Shown: in pieces, positions 9,582-17,411 of the stretch
Numbering within the stretch: the stretch's first letter is position 1
How the letters are laid out: each line of letters starts with the position of its first letter
The notes under the pieces: generated by a model
Seen by the model: only the letters and a program-made list of their open reading frames with translations
What the model was told of the DNA's origin: nothing
Database searches by the model: none
Made by a program: the position numbers and the translations under genes
From: Gammaproteobacteria bacterium
GTDB taxonomy: Bacteria; Pseudomonadota; Gammaproteobacteria; Steroidobacterales; Steroidobacteraceae
DNA length: 64,000 nt
Reading direction: 5' to 3'
Assembly: GCA_028870355.1 (NCBI GenBank)
Contig: JAGWPU010000077.1
Span: 48,836-112,835 of the forward strand

Positions 9582-11039
9582 ATGATCAAACTGCGCGACC
9601 AGAATCTGCTGCGTCAATCCTGTTACGTGGACGGCCGCTGGCTGTCGGCCGACGGGGGCGCGACCCTGCCGGTGCACAACCCGGCGACCGGCGAGACGCT
9701 CGGCTCGATCCCGAACATGGGCACCAGCGAGACGCGGTTGGCGATCGAGGCCGCGGCAAGTGCGTTTCCCGCGTGGGCGGCGCGCACCGCGAAGGACCGC
9801 GCGGTGCTGTTGCGACGCTGGTACGAGCTGATCCTCGCGCATCTCGACGATCTCGCGGTGCTGATGACCGCCGAGCAGGGCAAGCCCCTCGCCGAATCGA
9901 AGGGCGAGATCGCTTACGCAGCGTCGTTCATCGAATGGTTCGCGGAAGAAGGCAAGCGGGTCTACGGCGACGTGATCCCGAGCCACCAGCCGGACAAGCG
10001 CATTCTCGTGCTGCGACAGCCGGTCGGCGTGGTCGCCGCGATCACGCCGTGGAACTTCCCGGCGGCGATGATCACCCGCAAGGCGGGCCCGGCACTCGCG
10101 GCCGGATGCACCTTCGTGTGCAAGCCCGCGACCCAGACGCCGTTCTCGGCACTCGCGCTCGCGGAGCTCGCCGACCGGGCCGGCATCCCCAAGGGCGTGT
10201 TCAACGTCCTCACCGGCTCCGCGACGCAGATCGGCGGCGAGATGACCTCGAATCCGCTCGTGCGCAAGCTGACGTTCACCGGCTCGACCGAGATCGGCAA
10301 GAAACTGATGGCGCAGTGCGCCAGCACGATGAAGAAGGTGTCGATGGAACTCGGCGGCAACGCGCCGTTCATCGTGTTCGACGACGCCGACCTCGACGCG
10401 GCCGTGCAGGGCGCGATCACGAGCAAGTACCGCAACACCGGGCAGACCTGTGTCTGCGCGAACCGGCTGCTCGTTCAGGACGGCGTGTACGAGGAGTTCG
10501 CGCGCAGACTCGGCGCCGCCGTCGCGGCGCTGCGGATCGGCGACGGCTTGGCCGGTGCGACCGATCAGGGACCGCTGATCGACTCGAAGGCGCTCGCGAA
10601 GGTGGAGGAGCACGTTGCGGACGCCGTCGCCAAGGGCGCGAAGGTCGTCGCGGGCGGACGACGCCATGCGCTCGGCGGAACCTTCTTCGAGCCGACGGTG
10701 CTCACCGACGTGACGCCGGCGATGGCGGTCGCGCGGGAGGAAACGTTCGGACCGGTCGCTCCGCTGTTCCGGTTCAAGACCGAAGCCGAGGCGATTGCGA
10801 TGGCGAACGACACCGAATTCGGCCTCGCGGCGTATCTCTACACGCGCGACCTCGCGCGTAGCTGGCGAGTCTCGGAGGCGCTGGAGTACGGAATCGTCGG
10901 CTTGAACACCGGATTGATCTCGACCGAGGTTGCACCGTTCGGCGGCGTCAAGGAGTCGGGCACCGGCCGCGAGGGATCCAAGTACGGGATCCTCGACTTC
11001 ACCGAGATCAAGTATTTGTGCGTGGGCGGGATCAGCTGA
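9582..11039 (+). CDS. gabD: NAD(P)-dependent succinate-semialdehyde dehydrogenase
   Basis: Aldehyde dehydrogenase superfamily enzyme, most like GabD, which oxidises succinate semialdehyde to succinate at the end of the GABA and 4-hydroxybutyrate routes. In 485 residues it shows ITPWNFPAAMITRKAGPALA, FTGSTEIGKKLM, the general base Glu in MELGGNAPFIVF, the nucleophile Cys in NTGQTCVCANR, and the C-terminal PFGGVKESGTGREGSKYG. It begins 25 bp after the hydrolase gene and its 3' end overlaps the VOC gene by 22 bp. No GABA transaminase is nearby; the downstream CoA-transferase suggests a 4-hydroxybutyrate link only as inference. Confidence 0.92.
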   Translation: MIKLRDQNLLRQSCYVDGRWLSADGGATLPVHNPATGETLGSIPNMGTSETRLAIEAAASAFPAWAARTAKDRAVLLRRWYELILAHLDDLAVLMTAEQGKPLAESKGEIAYAASFIEWFAEEGKRVYGDVIPSHQPDKRILVLRQPVGVVAAITPWNFPAAMITRKAGPALAAGCTFVCKPATQTPFSALALAELADRAGIPKGVFNVLTGSATQIGGEMTSNPLVRKLTFTGSTEIGKKLMAQCASTMKKVSMELGGNAPFIVFDDADLDAAVQGAITSKYRNTGQTCVCANRLLVQDGVYEEFARRLGAAVAALRIGDGLAGATDQGPLIDSKALAKVEEHVADAVAKGAKVVAGGRRHALGGTFFEPTVLTDVTPAMAVAREETFGPVAPLFRFKTEAEAIAMANDTEFGLAAYLYTRDLARSWRVSEALEYGIVGLNTGLISTEVAPFGGVKESGTGREGSKYGILDFTEIKYLCVGGIS

Positions 11040-11743
11040 GATTCCTCGAGCTTTCGGTGCCCGCGCAGGATCTGCGCGCGGCGACCGAATTCTACGCAGG
11101 GCTCGGTTTTTCGCTCGCCGAGGTCGGCGAGACCCGCCGCTATCCGTACGCCGTGGCCACGGACGGCCGCGTCAGCATCGGAATGCACGGCGTCGAGGAC
11201 CTCGCGCCGACGGTGAGCTTCGTGCGACCGGATCTGGTCGCCCATCTGGATCGGTACGAATCGCTCGGCGTCACGCTCGAACTGCGCCGTCTCGGCGGCG
11301 ACGTGTTCAACGAGATCGGGTGGCGCGATCCGGGCGGCAATCCGGTCCGACTCCTCGAGGCCCGGACCTTCTCGCCCCCGCCAACGCCGTCCGGGAACCG
11401 AACGGCCTGCGGGTATTTCCGCGAAATCGCGCTGCCGGCGAGCGCCCGCGTCGCCTCGCGCGCCCAGTGGGAGCGCCTCGGATTCGTCGCGCTCGACGAG
11501 GAGGGTCCGCTCGGGTCCTGCACGATCTGTACGAGCGATACCCTGACCCTCGGCCTGTACGAGCCGCGACGCATACCCCGCCCCACGGTGGTGTTCGAAT
11601 CCGACGATCTGCCGCGCGTTTCGACGGCGTTGACCGCACTCGGCACCTCGGTGAACGCGGACACCGACGAGGACGGCGAGCTCACCAGCCTGCGCTGCGA
11701 TGCGCCCGAGGGAACGCCGCTGCGGATCCTGCGGGCGGAGTGA
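11018..11743 (+). CDS. VOC (glyoxalase/bleomycin-resistance fold) protein, two modules
   Basis: The protein has two VOC-type betaalphabetabetabeta modules: residues about 8-115 (FLELSVPAQDLRAATEFYAGLGF to DPGGNPVRLLEA) and a more diverged copy from about 125 to the end. VOC proteins are metal-dependent lyases, isomerases or dioxygenases, or binding proteins; no substrate can be assigned here. The start is uncertain: GTG 11018 overlaps gabD by 22 bp, and a later CTG at 11036 would remove the overlap. The tight overlap implies co-transcription with gabD. Confidence 0.75.
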   Translation: MRGRDQLRFLELSVPAQDLRAATEFYAGLGFSLAEVGETRRYPYAVATDGRVSIGMHGVEDLAPTVSFVRPDLVAHLDRYESLGVTLELRRLGGDVFNEIGWRDPGGNPVRLLEARTFSPPPTPSGNRTACGYFREIALPASARVASRAQWERLGFVALDEEGPLGSCTICTSDTLTLGLYEPRRIPRPTVVFESDDLPRVSTALTALGTSVNADTDEDGELTSLRCDAPEGTPLRILRAE

Positions 11744-11863
11744 AGCGCCGCCCGCGGGCACGGTCGCCGCGTCGGCCTCCCCCGGCGTGCCGATCGGCGG
11801 GCCGCGGGGCGGCGCGAGTTGCTAGACTTGGGGTCTCATCGGACTTCAGCGCGGAGGGGCCGC

Positions 11864-11931
11864 ATGCCGATCAGCGATTCGCCGGCGCCATGAGCAGCGG
11901 CTTCGGTACCCGATCGCGACGGGCGCGCTGA
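11864..11931 (+). other. Two overlapping mini-ORFs leading into the acetyl-CoA hydrolase gene
   Basis: A good ribosome site (GGAGGGG) precedes ATG 11864, which opens a 9-codon ORF (MPISDSPAP) ending at 11893. Its stop overlaps ATG 11890 (ATGA) of a 13-codon ORF (MSSGFGTRSRRAR) ending at 11931. The main gene starts 3 bp later, in the same frame as the second mini-ORF. The main ATG has only a weak ribosome site of its own. This could be a translational-coupling leader, or chance in GC-rich DNA. Confidence 0.3.
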
Positions 11932-11934
11932 TCC

Positions 11935-14109
11935 ATGGACCGCCATCCACGTCCGTTCGACGACGTCGCCGAGTGCGTCGAGGCGACGCTCGCGCGCGTC
12001 GGTCCCCGCATCGGACTCGCGCTGCCGCTCGGAATCGGCAAGCCGCACGCGATCGCAAACGAGTTCTACCGGCGCGCTCGCCGCGACCGGTCGATCCGGT
12101 TGCAGATCTTCACCGCGTTGAGCCTCGAATTGCCCCGGGCGCGCAGCGAACTCGAGCGCCGCTTCCTCGCGCCGCTCGTCGACCGGGTCTTCGGGGACTT
12201 CGTGCCGCTCGACTACGTCGCCGACCTGCACGCGGGGACCGTCCCGGAGAACGTCGAGATCGTCGAGTTCTTCCTCGAGCCGGGCGCGTTCCTCGATTCG
12301 CCGCATGCCCAGCAGCACTACATCAGCAGCAATTACACCCACGTCGTCCGGGACCTCATGAACCGGGGCGTGAACGTGATCGCGCAGGTGGTCGCGAAGC
12401 GGGCGGCGCCGGGTGGCACCGAGTACAGCCTCGGGTCGAATCCGGATCTCACGCTCGAGCTCCTGCGGCGCCTGTCCGCACGGCGCGAGGCCGGCGCGCT
12501 CGTGGTGATCGGCGCGCCGAACCGGCAGATGCCGTTCATGCACGGACCGGCCGTGATCGGCGCCGAGCAGTTCGACTTCCTCGTCGAACACCCGCGATAC
12601 GAGACCGATCTGTACTCGCCGCCGAACGCGCGGCTCTCGACCATCGACTACGCGATCGGACTGCACGCCGCTCGGCTCGTCCGCGATGGCGGCACCCTGC
12701 AACTCGGGATCGGCGAGATCGGCGACGCGGTCGTCTACGCGTTGCAGTTGAGGCACCAGCGGAACCAGGAGTTCCGCGAGATCCATCGATTGATGCGCAC
12801 GCCGGAGCGATTCGCGACGGCACCGGCGGCGATTGGCGGTGATGGGCCGTTCGAGACCGGGCTGTACGCGTGTACCGAGATGTTCCTCGACGGATTCCTC
12901 GAGCTCTATCGCGCCGGGATCCTGCGACGTCGCGTCTACGACGACGTGCGCGTCCAGCGCCTCCTCGCCGCGGGCACGGTCGGCGAATCCGTGGACGGCG
13001 ACTTCCTGCGGGCGCTGCCCGCCGCGGGATTCACGAGTCCGTTGACGAGGGACGACTTCGGCGTCCTGCAGCGGCTCGGTGTGTTTCGCACCGAGTGCCG
13101 GTACGACGACGGACGGCTGCTCGGCCCCGACGGCGAGGAAGTCGACGCGCGCCTCGACGATCCGCGCTGCGTCGATCGGATGATCGGGACCTGCTGCGGT
13201 CGCCGGCTGCGCGGCGGAGCGCTGTCGCACGCCGCGTTCTTCCTCGGATCGCGCGGCTTCTACGCGGCGTTGCGTGAGATGCCGGAGGACGAGCGCCGCC
13301 TGTTCCCGATGTGCGGGGTCGAGTTCACGAACGGGATCGACGACGAGGACCGGGCACTGAAGGTCGCGCAGCGCGCCCACGGACGCTTCGTGAACACCGC
13401 GATGCTCGCGACGCTGCTCGGCGCTGCGATCTCCGACGGGCTCGCCGACGGGCGGGTGGTGAGCGGCGTCGGTGGCCAGTACAACTTCGTCGCGATGGCG
13501 CACGGGCTGCCCGACGCCCGCTCGATCATCGCGGTCCGCAGCACCCGCGACCGGGGCGGACGCGTGACCTCGAACCTGGTCTGGAACTACGGTCACGTGA
13601 CGATTCCGCGCCATCTGCGCGATCTCGTCGTGACCGAGTACGGCGTCGCCGACCTCCGTGGCCGATCGGACCAGGACGTCGTCGCCGCGATGCTCAATGT
13701 CGCGGACTCGCGGTTCCAGGATTCGCTCCTGCGCGAGGCGCAGGCGGCCGGCAAGATCTCGCGCGGCTACCGGATCCCGGACGTCCACCGCAACAACATG
13801 CCGCGGGCGCTCGAGGAACAGTTCCTGCTGCCCCGCGCGCGCGGCCTGTTCTCGGATTTTCCGTTCGGGACCGATCTGACCCGCGAGGAGATCGTGCTCG
13901 CCGAGGCGCTCGGCACGCTCGCCCGGCGCACGGCAAGGCCCGGCGGCAAGCTGCGCGCGATGCTCGCGAGCCTCTCGCAACGGCGGATCCCGACACGCGT
14001 CGAGCCGTACCTCGAACGGATGGGACTCGGTGCGCCGACCACGGGCGAGGAGCGGCGCTGGCGGCGTTTGCTCGCGCGCGAGCTCGCCTCGATGTCGCCG
14101 GTGCGCTGA
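11935..14109 (+). CDS. Acetyl-CoA hydrolase/transferase family protein
   Basis: Member of the acetyl-CoA hydrolase / CoA-transferase family (relatives: 4-hydroxybutyrate CoA-transferase, succinyl-CoA:acetate CoA-transferase). The 724-residue protein is longer than the usual 430-550. The C-terminal half carries the family block NLVWNYGHVTIPRHLRDLVVTEYGVADLRG, while the N-terminal half has the GIGKPHAIANEF and QQHYISSNYTHVVRDLMNRG segments. The extra length includes an insert around residues 250-420. Acceptor and donor CoA species cannot be read off. ATG 11935 is the first in-frame start after a stop. It ends the plus-strand run and is convergent with lrp. Confidence 0.85.
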   Translation: MDRHPRPFDDVAECVEATLARVGPRIGLALPLGIGKPHAIANEFYRRARRDRSIRLQIFTALSLELPRARSELERRFLAPLVDRVFGDFVPLDYVADLHAGTVPENVEIVEFFLEPGAFLDSPHAQQHYISSNYTHVVRDLMNRGVNVIAQVVAKRAAPGGTEYSLGSNPDLTLELLRRLSARREAGALVVIGAPNRQMPFMHGPAVIGAEQFDFLVEHPRYETDLYSPPNARLSTIDYAIGLHAARLVRDGGTLQLGIGEIGDAVVYALQLRHQRNQEFREIHRLMRTPERFATAPAAIGGDGPFETGLYACTEMFLDGFLELYRAGILRRRVYDDVRVQRLLAAGTVGESVDGDFLRALPAAGFTSPLTRDDFGVLQRLGVFRTECRYDDGRLLGPDGEEVDARLDDPRCVDRMIGTCCGRRLRGGALSHAAFFLGSRGFYAALREMPEDERRLFPMCGVEFTNGIDDEDRALKVAQRAHGRFVNTAMLATLLGAAISDGLADGRVVSGVGGQYNFVAMAHGLPDARSIIAVRSTRDRGGRVTSNLVWNYGHVTIPRHLRDLVVTEYGVADLRGRSDQDVVAAMLNVADSRFQDSLLREAQAAGKISRGYRIPDVHRNNMPRALEEQFLLPRARGLFSDFPFGTDLTREEIVLAEALGTLARRTARPGGKLRAMLASLSQRRIPTRVEPYLERMGLGAPTTGEERRWRRLLARELASMSPVR

Positions 14110-14136
14110 GCCTCGACCGCGGCTTCGCCTTTTCGA

Positions 14137-14157
14137 CGGTGCGCGCTCAGCGCACCG
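14137..14157. terminator. Hairpin between convergent CoA-transferase and lrp genes
   Basis: Arms CGGTGCGC / GCGCACCG (8 bp) enclose a 5-base loop that contains the lrp stop codon. There is no U-tract on either side, so it may be an RNA-end stabiliser or a weak bidirectional terminator. Confidence 0.35.
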
Positions 14158-14608
14158 GCAATTCTCGCGACTTCTGCACGGTGCGGAGTGCGAACGAGGA
14201 ATGCACGCGAGCGACGTTCGGCAGGCGGGTGAGGTGCTGGCTGTGGAGACGCTCGAAATCGGCGGTGTCGGCGAGCACGACGCGCAACAGATAATCGTAC
14301 TCGCCGGACATCAGATAACACTCCATGACCTCGGGCACCCGGCGCACCGCTTCCTCGAACGCGCGCAGCTGCGCCTGCTCCTGGCGTTCGAGCGTGATGT
14401 TCACGAAGACGTTCAACGGGCATCCCGCCTTCTGCTGATTGAGCAGCGCGGTGTAGCCCTCGATGAATCCAGCCTCCTCGAGCGCCCGCACGCGGCGCAG
14501 ACACGCGGACTCGGACAGATTCACGGATTCGGCAAGCCGGTTGTTGGTGATGCGTCCGTCGAGTTGGAGCGCGCGAAGGATCGCGCGGTCATAGCGATCG
14601 AGCTTCAT
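14147..14608 (-). CDS. Lrp/AsnC family transcriptional regulator
   Basis: DNA-binding regulator of the feast/famine family, 153 residues. It has an N-terminal winged helix-turn-helix (DRYDRAILRALQLDGRITNNRLAESVNLSESACLRRVRALEEAGFIEG) followed by an alpha-beta sandwich ligand and oligomerisation domain (RAM). It is divergent from ald across 152 bp. Lrp-type proteins next to alanine dehydrogenase genes commonly activate them in response to alanine or other amino acids, and I infer the same here. The start MKLDRYD (14608) fits the family; in-frame ATGs at 14617 and 14638 are alternatives. Confidence 0.92.
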   Translation of the reverse strand: MKLDRYDRAILRALQLDGRITNNRLAESVNLSESACLRRVRALEEAGFIEGYTALLNQQKAGCPLNVFVNITLERQEQAQLRAFEEAVRRVPEVMECYLMSGEYDYLLRVVLADTADFERLHSQHLTRLPNVARVHSSFALRTVQKSRELPVR

Positions 14609-14760
14609 GGTTCGCATTTTATTGCAAAAAATTGTCATACGGTCGAATTTTCTTCCGTTCCGGACCCTCGATGACGCCGATTTCGCAGATCCTCCACTTC
14701 GTGGATCCGTAAGCTACGCGCGGCTTTTTCGAATCACCGACCTGCGGGGGAGCGGCATCC
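14609..14760. promoter_or_regulatory. Divergent lrp/ald promoter region
   Basis: This 152-bp gap has an unusually AT-rich stretch next to the lrp start (about 14615-14655, with ATTTTATTGCAAAAAATTG and GAATTTTCTTCC), typical of Lrp binding regions. The ald ribosome site GGGGGAG ends 8 bases before its ATG. I infer autoregulation of lrp and control of ald from here. I cannot fix a single promoter. Confidence 0.5.
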
Positions 14761-15864
14761 ATGAAAATCGGCGTACCCAAAGAGATCAAAGTCCACGAAT
14801 ATCGCGTCGGCCTCGTACCGGCCGGCGTCTCGGAACTGGTGCGTGCGGGACACGAAGTCGTGGTCGAGACCGGCGCGGGCGCCGGGATCGGCTTCGACGA
14901 CTCGCATTACCGTTCCGCGGGCGCGAACATCGCGCCGAATGCGGAGAAGGTCTTCGCGGGCGCGGAATTGATCGTCAAGGTCAAGGAGCCGCAGTTGTCG
15001 GAGTGCCGGATGCTGCGTGCGGACCAGACCTTGTTCACCTACCTGCATCTCGCGGCCGACCGCGAGCAAGCCCTCGCGCTGATGAAATCGGGTACGACCG
15101 CGATCGCGTACGAGACGGTCACGGCGACGGACGGTTCGTTGCCGCTGCTCACGCCGATGAGCGAAGTCGCAGGCCGGATGTCGGTACAGGTCGGCGCCAC
15201 GTGCCTGCAGAAGGCGAACGGCGGCTTCGGCGTGCTGCTCGGCGGCGTTCCCGGCGTCGCGCCCGCGAAGGTCGTGATCCTCGGCGGCGGCGTTTCCGGT
15301 ACCCACGCGGCCGAGATGGCGGTCGGGCTGCGCGCCGACGTTACGGTCGTGGACCGCTCGGTGAAGCGCCTGCGCGAACTGTCGGCGATCTTCGGCAGCC
15401 AGTTGAAGACCCAGTACTCGACCGCGCACGCGATCGAGGAACTCGTCCGTGACGCGGACCTGGTGATCGGCGCGGTGCTGATCGCCGGCGCCGCGGCCCC
15501 GAAGCTGGTCACGCGCGACATGGTCCGGACGATGAAGGCGGGCGCCGTGCTCGTCGACATCGCGATCGACCAGGGCGGATGCTTCGAGACCAGCCGGCCG
15601 ACGACGCATGCGGAGCCGACCTTCATCGAGGACGGCGTGATCCATTATTGCGTGACCAACATGCCGGGCGCGGTGCCGCGCACGTCGACCTTCGCGCTGA
15701 CGAACGCGACCCTCCCCTATGTGAAGGCGATCGCGGACTCCGGGTGGCGGGAAGCGCTCGCCCGCGACCGCGGGCTCGCGCAGGGATTGAACGTCTACGC
15801 CGGCCACATCACGCACGAAGCCGTCGCTCGTGCGCTCGACGTCGAGTGCCGGCCACTGCGCTGA
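14761..15864 (+). CDS. ald: Alanine dehydrogenase
   Basis: NAD-dependent reversible oxidative deamination of L-alanine to pyruvate and ammonia. The 367-residue product matches the family length and shows the N-terminal MKIGVPKEIKVHEYRVGLVP, the catalytic Lys in LIVKVKEPQ, the catalytic His in TYLHLAADREQ, the dinucleotide-binding VVILGGGVSGTHAAEMA, and the C-terminal TSTFALTNATLPYV. It is divergent from the Lrp-type regulator. The hairpin at its 3' end is shared with the convergent MFS gene. Confidence 0.97.
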   Translation: MKIGVPKEIKVHEYRVGLVPAGVSELVRAGHEVVVETGAGAGIGFDDSHYRSAGANIAPNAEKVFAGAELIVKVKEPQLSECRMLRADQTLFTYLHLAADREQALALMKSGTTAIAYETVTATDGSLPLLTPMSEVAGRMSVQVGATCLQKANGGFGVLLGGVPGVAPAKVVILGGGVSGTHAAEMAVGLRADVTVVDRSVKRLRELSAIFGSQLKTQYSTAHAIEELVRDADLVIGAVLIAGAAAPKLVTRDMVRTMKAGAVLVDIAIDQGGCFETSRPTTHAEPTFIEDGVIHYCVTNMPGAVPRTSTFALTNATLPYVKAIADSGWREALARDRGLAQGLNVYAGHITHEAVARALDVECRPLR

Positions 15865-15891
15865 CCGTCCGCTCGATCGCAATCGATCCCT

Positions 15892-15926
15892 CCCCTGGGG
15901 GTCCCGCGGTCCGGGATCCTCAGGGG
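15892..15926. terminator. Strong hairpin between convergent ald and MFS genes
   Basis: Left arm 15892-15906 pairs with right arm 15912-15926 over 15 bp, with two G-U wobbles (for plus-strand RNA) and a 5-base loop. The MFS stop codon lies in the right arm. No U-tract follows in either direction. This is the strongest hairpin I found at a gene end in the window. Confidence 0.5.
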
Positions 15927-17245
15927 GGCGCATCCACCGGGGTCGACCCCTCGCCGTCCGGTGGCGCCGCCTCGCCCTCGGGCCCACCCCGATGGTACGG
16001 AATCCACGAATAGATCTCCGGCGACGTCTGCGGGTAGGTCAGGAACTCCTCGCGACCCTGCTCGACGGGTTCCGTCCGCCGCCGCGCCAGACGCCACAGC
16101 GCGAACACGGTGAACAACACGGTCAAGCCGAGTACGTAGGCGAAGAACGCGCCCGGCCGGCTTCGCTCGATCGCGATCGTGCCCGTCGTCGGGCCGATCG
16201 CCGCCCCCAGCGCCCAGACGAACAACAGCGTCGAGGACAGCGCGATGTAGTCGCGGGACGGTGCGCGGTCGTTCGCATGCGCGACGCCGACCGCATAGAG
16301 ACTCTCGCCGAGTCCGCCGAACACCGCGAGCAGCACCACAAGCACCACGAACGGCGTGTGCCCGCTCACCCCGATCAGCACACCGGCGACGCCGAGAATC
16401 GCCGCGCCGAGCCCAATGAGCGCGTACAAGCGGTCGATGCGGTCGGAGAGATAGCCGATCGGCCATTGCAGCAGGAGGCTCCCCATCGAAAAACTCGCCA
16501 TCAGGAGCACGATGCGCGCCTGGTCGAGACCGAGCCGCTCACCGAACAGGGGACCCGCGGTCGTGAATGCGGTCAATATCAGTCCGTTCAGCAGGCAGGC
16601 GAGCACGCTCACCGGCGAGGTGCGCAAGGCCTTCGCAACCTGCAGATTCACCCGGTGCGGCCGCGCCGGAGCCCGCACCTCGACCGCCGCCATGGGCACC
16701 AGGGCGAGCGTCGTCGCGATGCCGGCGATCAGCAGGAACTGCGGCCCGCTCGCGTCCAGATCGCGTCCGAGGAGCTCGCCGAATCCGAAGCACAAGCCAT
16801 ATACGAGCACGTAGACCGTGAGGATGCGCCCGCGCTGCTCGTTCGGCGACAGCGCATTGAGCCAGCTCTCGACGACGACCGAGAGTCCGGCGGCGTTCAG
16901 CCCGATCAGGAATCGCAGCACGGCGATCCACGGCGCGCCGACCGCGAAGAACAAGCCGAGGATCGCGACCGATTTCAGGCCGGCGAACGTCGCGTAGGCG
17001 CGCTCCGATCCGACCGGCGCGATGATCCGGTGCGCGTGCAGACAGCCGACCAGGAAGCCCAGACCTTCGGCGCTGCCGAGCAGCCCGATCGTCCCCGCCG
17101 ACAGACCGGCGGCGGAATACCGCAGCGGCAGCAGCGCGCCGAGCAGACCGGCGCCGACCATGGTCAGCCCGGTGCTCGCGAGCGGCGGCGCGAGGCGCAG
17201 CGCCACCGACCGCGAGGCATGGACTTCCGGGGGTGTCGTCGTCAC
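15920..17245 (-). CDS. MFS transporter, YcaD-like
   Basis: Major facilitator superfamily protein of 441 residues with about 12 hydrophobic helices (for example LASTGLTMVGAGLLGALLPL and LVVLLAVFGGLGESLYAVGV). It fits the YcaD group of MFS proteins, whose substrates are mostly unknown. The start is GTG (VTTTPPEVHASRS). It is divergent from the TMADH-family gene, and its upstream region holds a perfect TATAAT box with an adjoining inverted repeat, so it may be controlled by the TetR-type regulator at 19.5-20.1 kb. Import or export of the flavoenzyme's substrate is inference only. Confidence 0.88.
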   Translation of the reverse strand: MTTTPPEVHASRSVALRLAPPLASTGLTMVGAGLLGALLPLRYSAAGLSAGTIGLLGSAEGLGFLVGCLHAHRIIAPVGSERAYATFAGLKSVAILGLFFAVGAPWIAVLRFLIGLNAAGLSVVVESWLNALSPNEQRGRILTVYVLVYGLCFGFGELLGRDLDASGPQFLLIAGIATTLALVPMAAVEVRAPARPHRVNLQVAKALRTSPVSVLACLLNGLILTAFTTAGPLFGERLGLDQARIVLLMASFSMGSLLLQWPIGYLSDRIDRLYALIGLGAAILGVAGVLIGVSGHTPFVVLVVLLAVFGGLGESLYAVGVAHANDRAPSRDYIALSSTLLFVWALGAAIGPTTGTIAIERSRPGAFFAYVLGLTVLFTVFALWRLARRRTEPVEQGREEFLTYPQTSPEIYSWIPYHRGGPEGEAAPPDGEGSTPVDAPP

Positions 17246-17259
17246 GTCATTCGGCGCCG

Positions 17260-17290
17260 CGATCGCTCGTTGGAGAGGCGATCGATTATA
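17260..17290 (-). promoter_or_regulatory. MFS promoter -10 box with adjoining inverted repeat (candidate TetR operator)
   Basis: On the minus strand a perfect TATAAT occupies 17290-17285. Directly downstream, over the expected transcription start, is an inverted repeat CGATCGC (17260-17266) / GCGATCG (17278-17284) with an 11-base spacer. This is the classic place for a repressor site. The nearest repressor gene is the TetR/BetI-like one at 19474. I see no good -35 box. Confidence 0.4.
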
Positions 17291-17411
17291 GACACACGGG
17301 ACCGGGCGGCGCCCGTCGCCTTGCTACTGGACGTTCGATCAATTAGGCTGCCACCGCTCGTCGGACCGCGGCGGTGGGCGCCGGGAACGGGCACCTCGAG
17401 GGCCCTATTGT

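Noticed and set aside
11744..11863. GC-rich inverted repeats after the VOC gene as a terminator
   Set aside because: Pairing is imperfect with a long loop and no U-tract; not better than expected for such GC-rich sequence.
17406..17411. TATTGT next to the TMADH-family ATG as a -10 box
   Set aside because: It touches the ATG, so transcription would start inside the coding region; a promoter further up is more likely.
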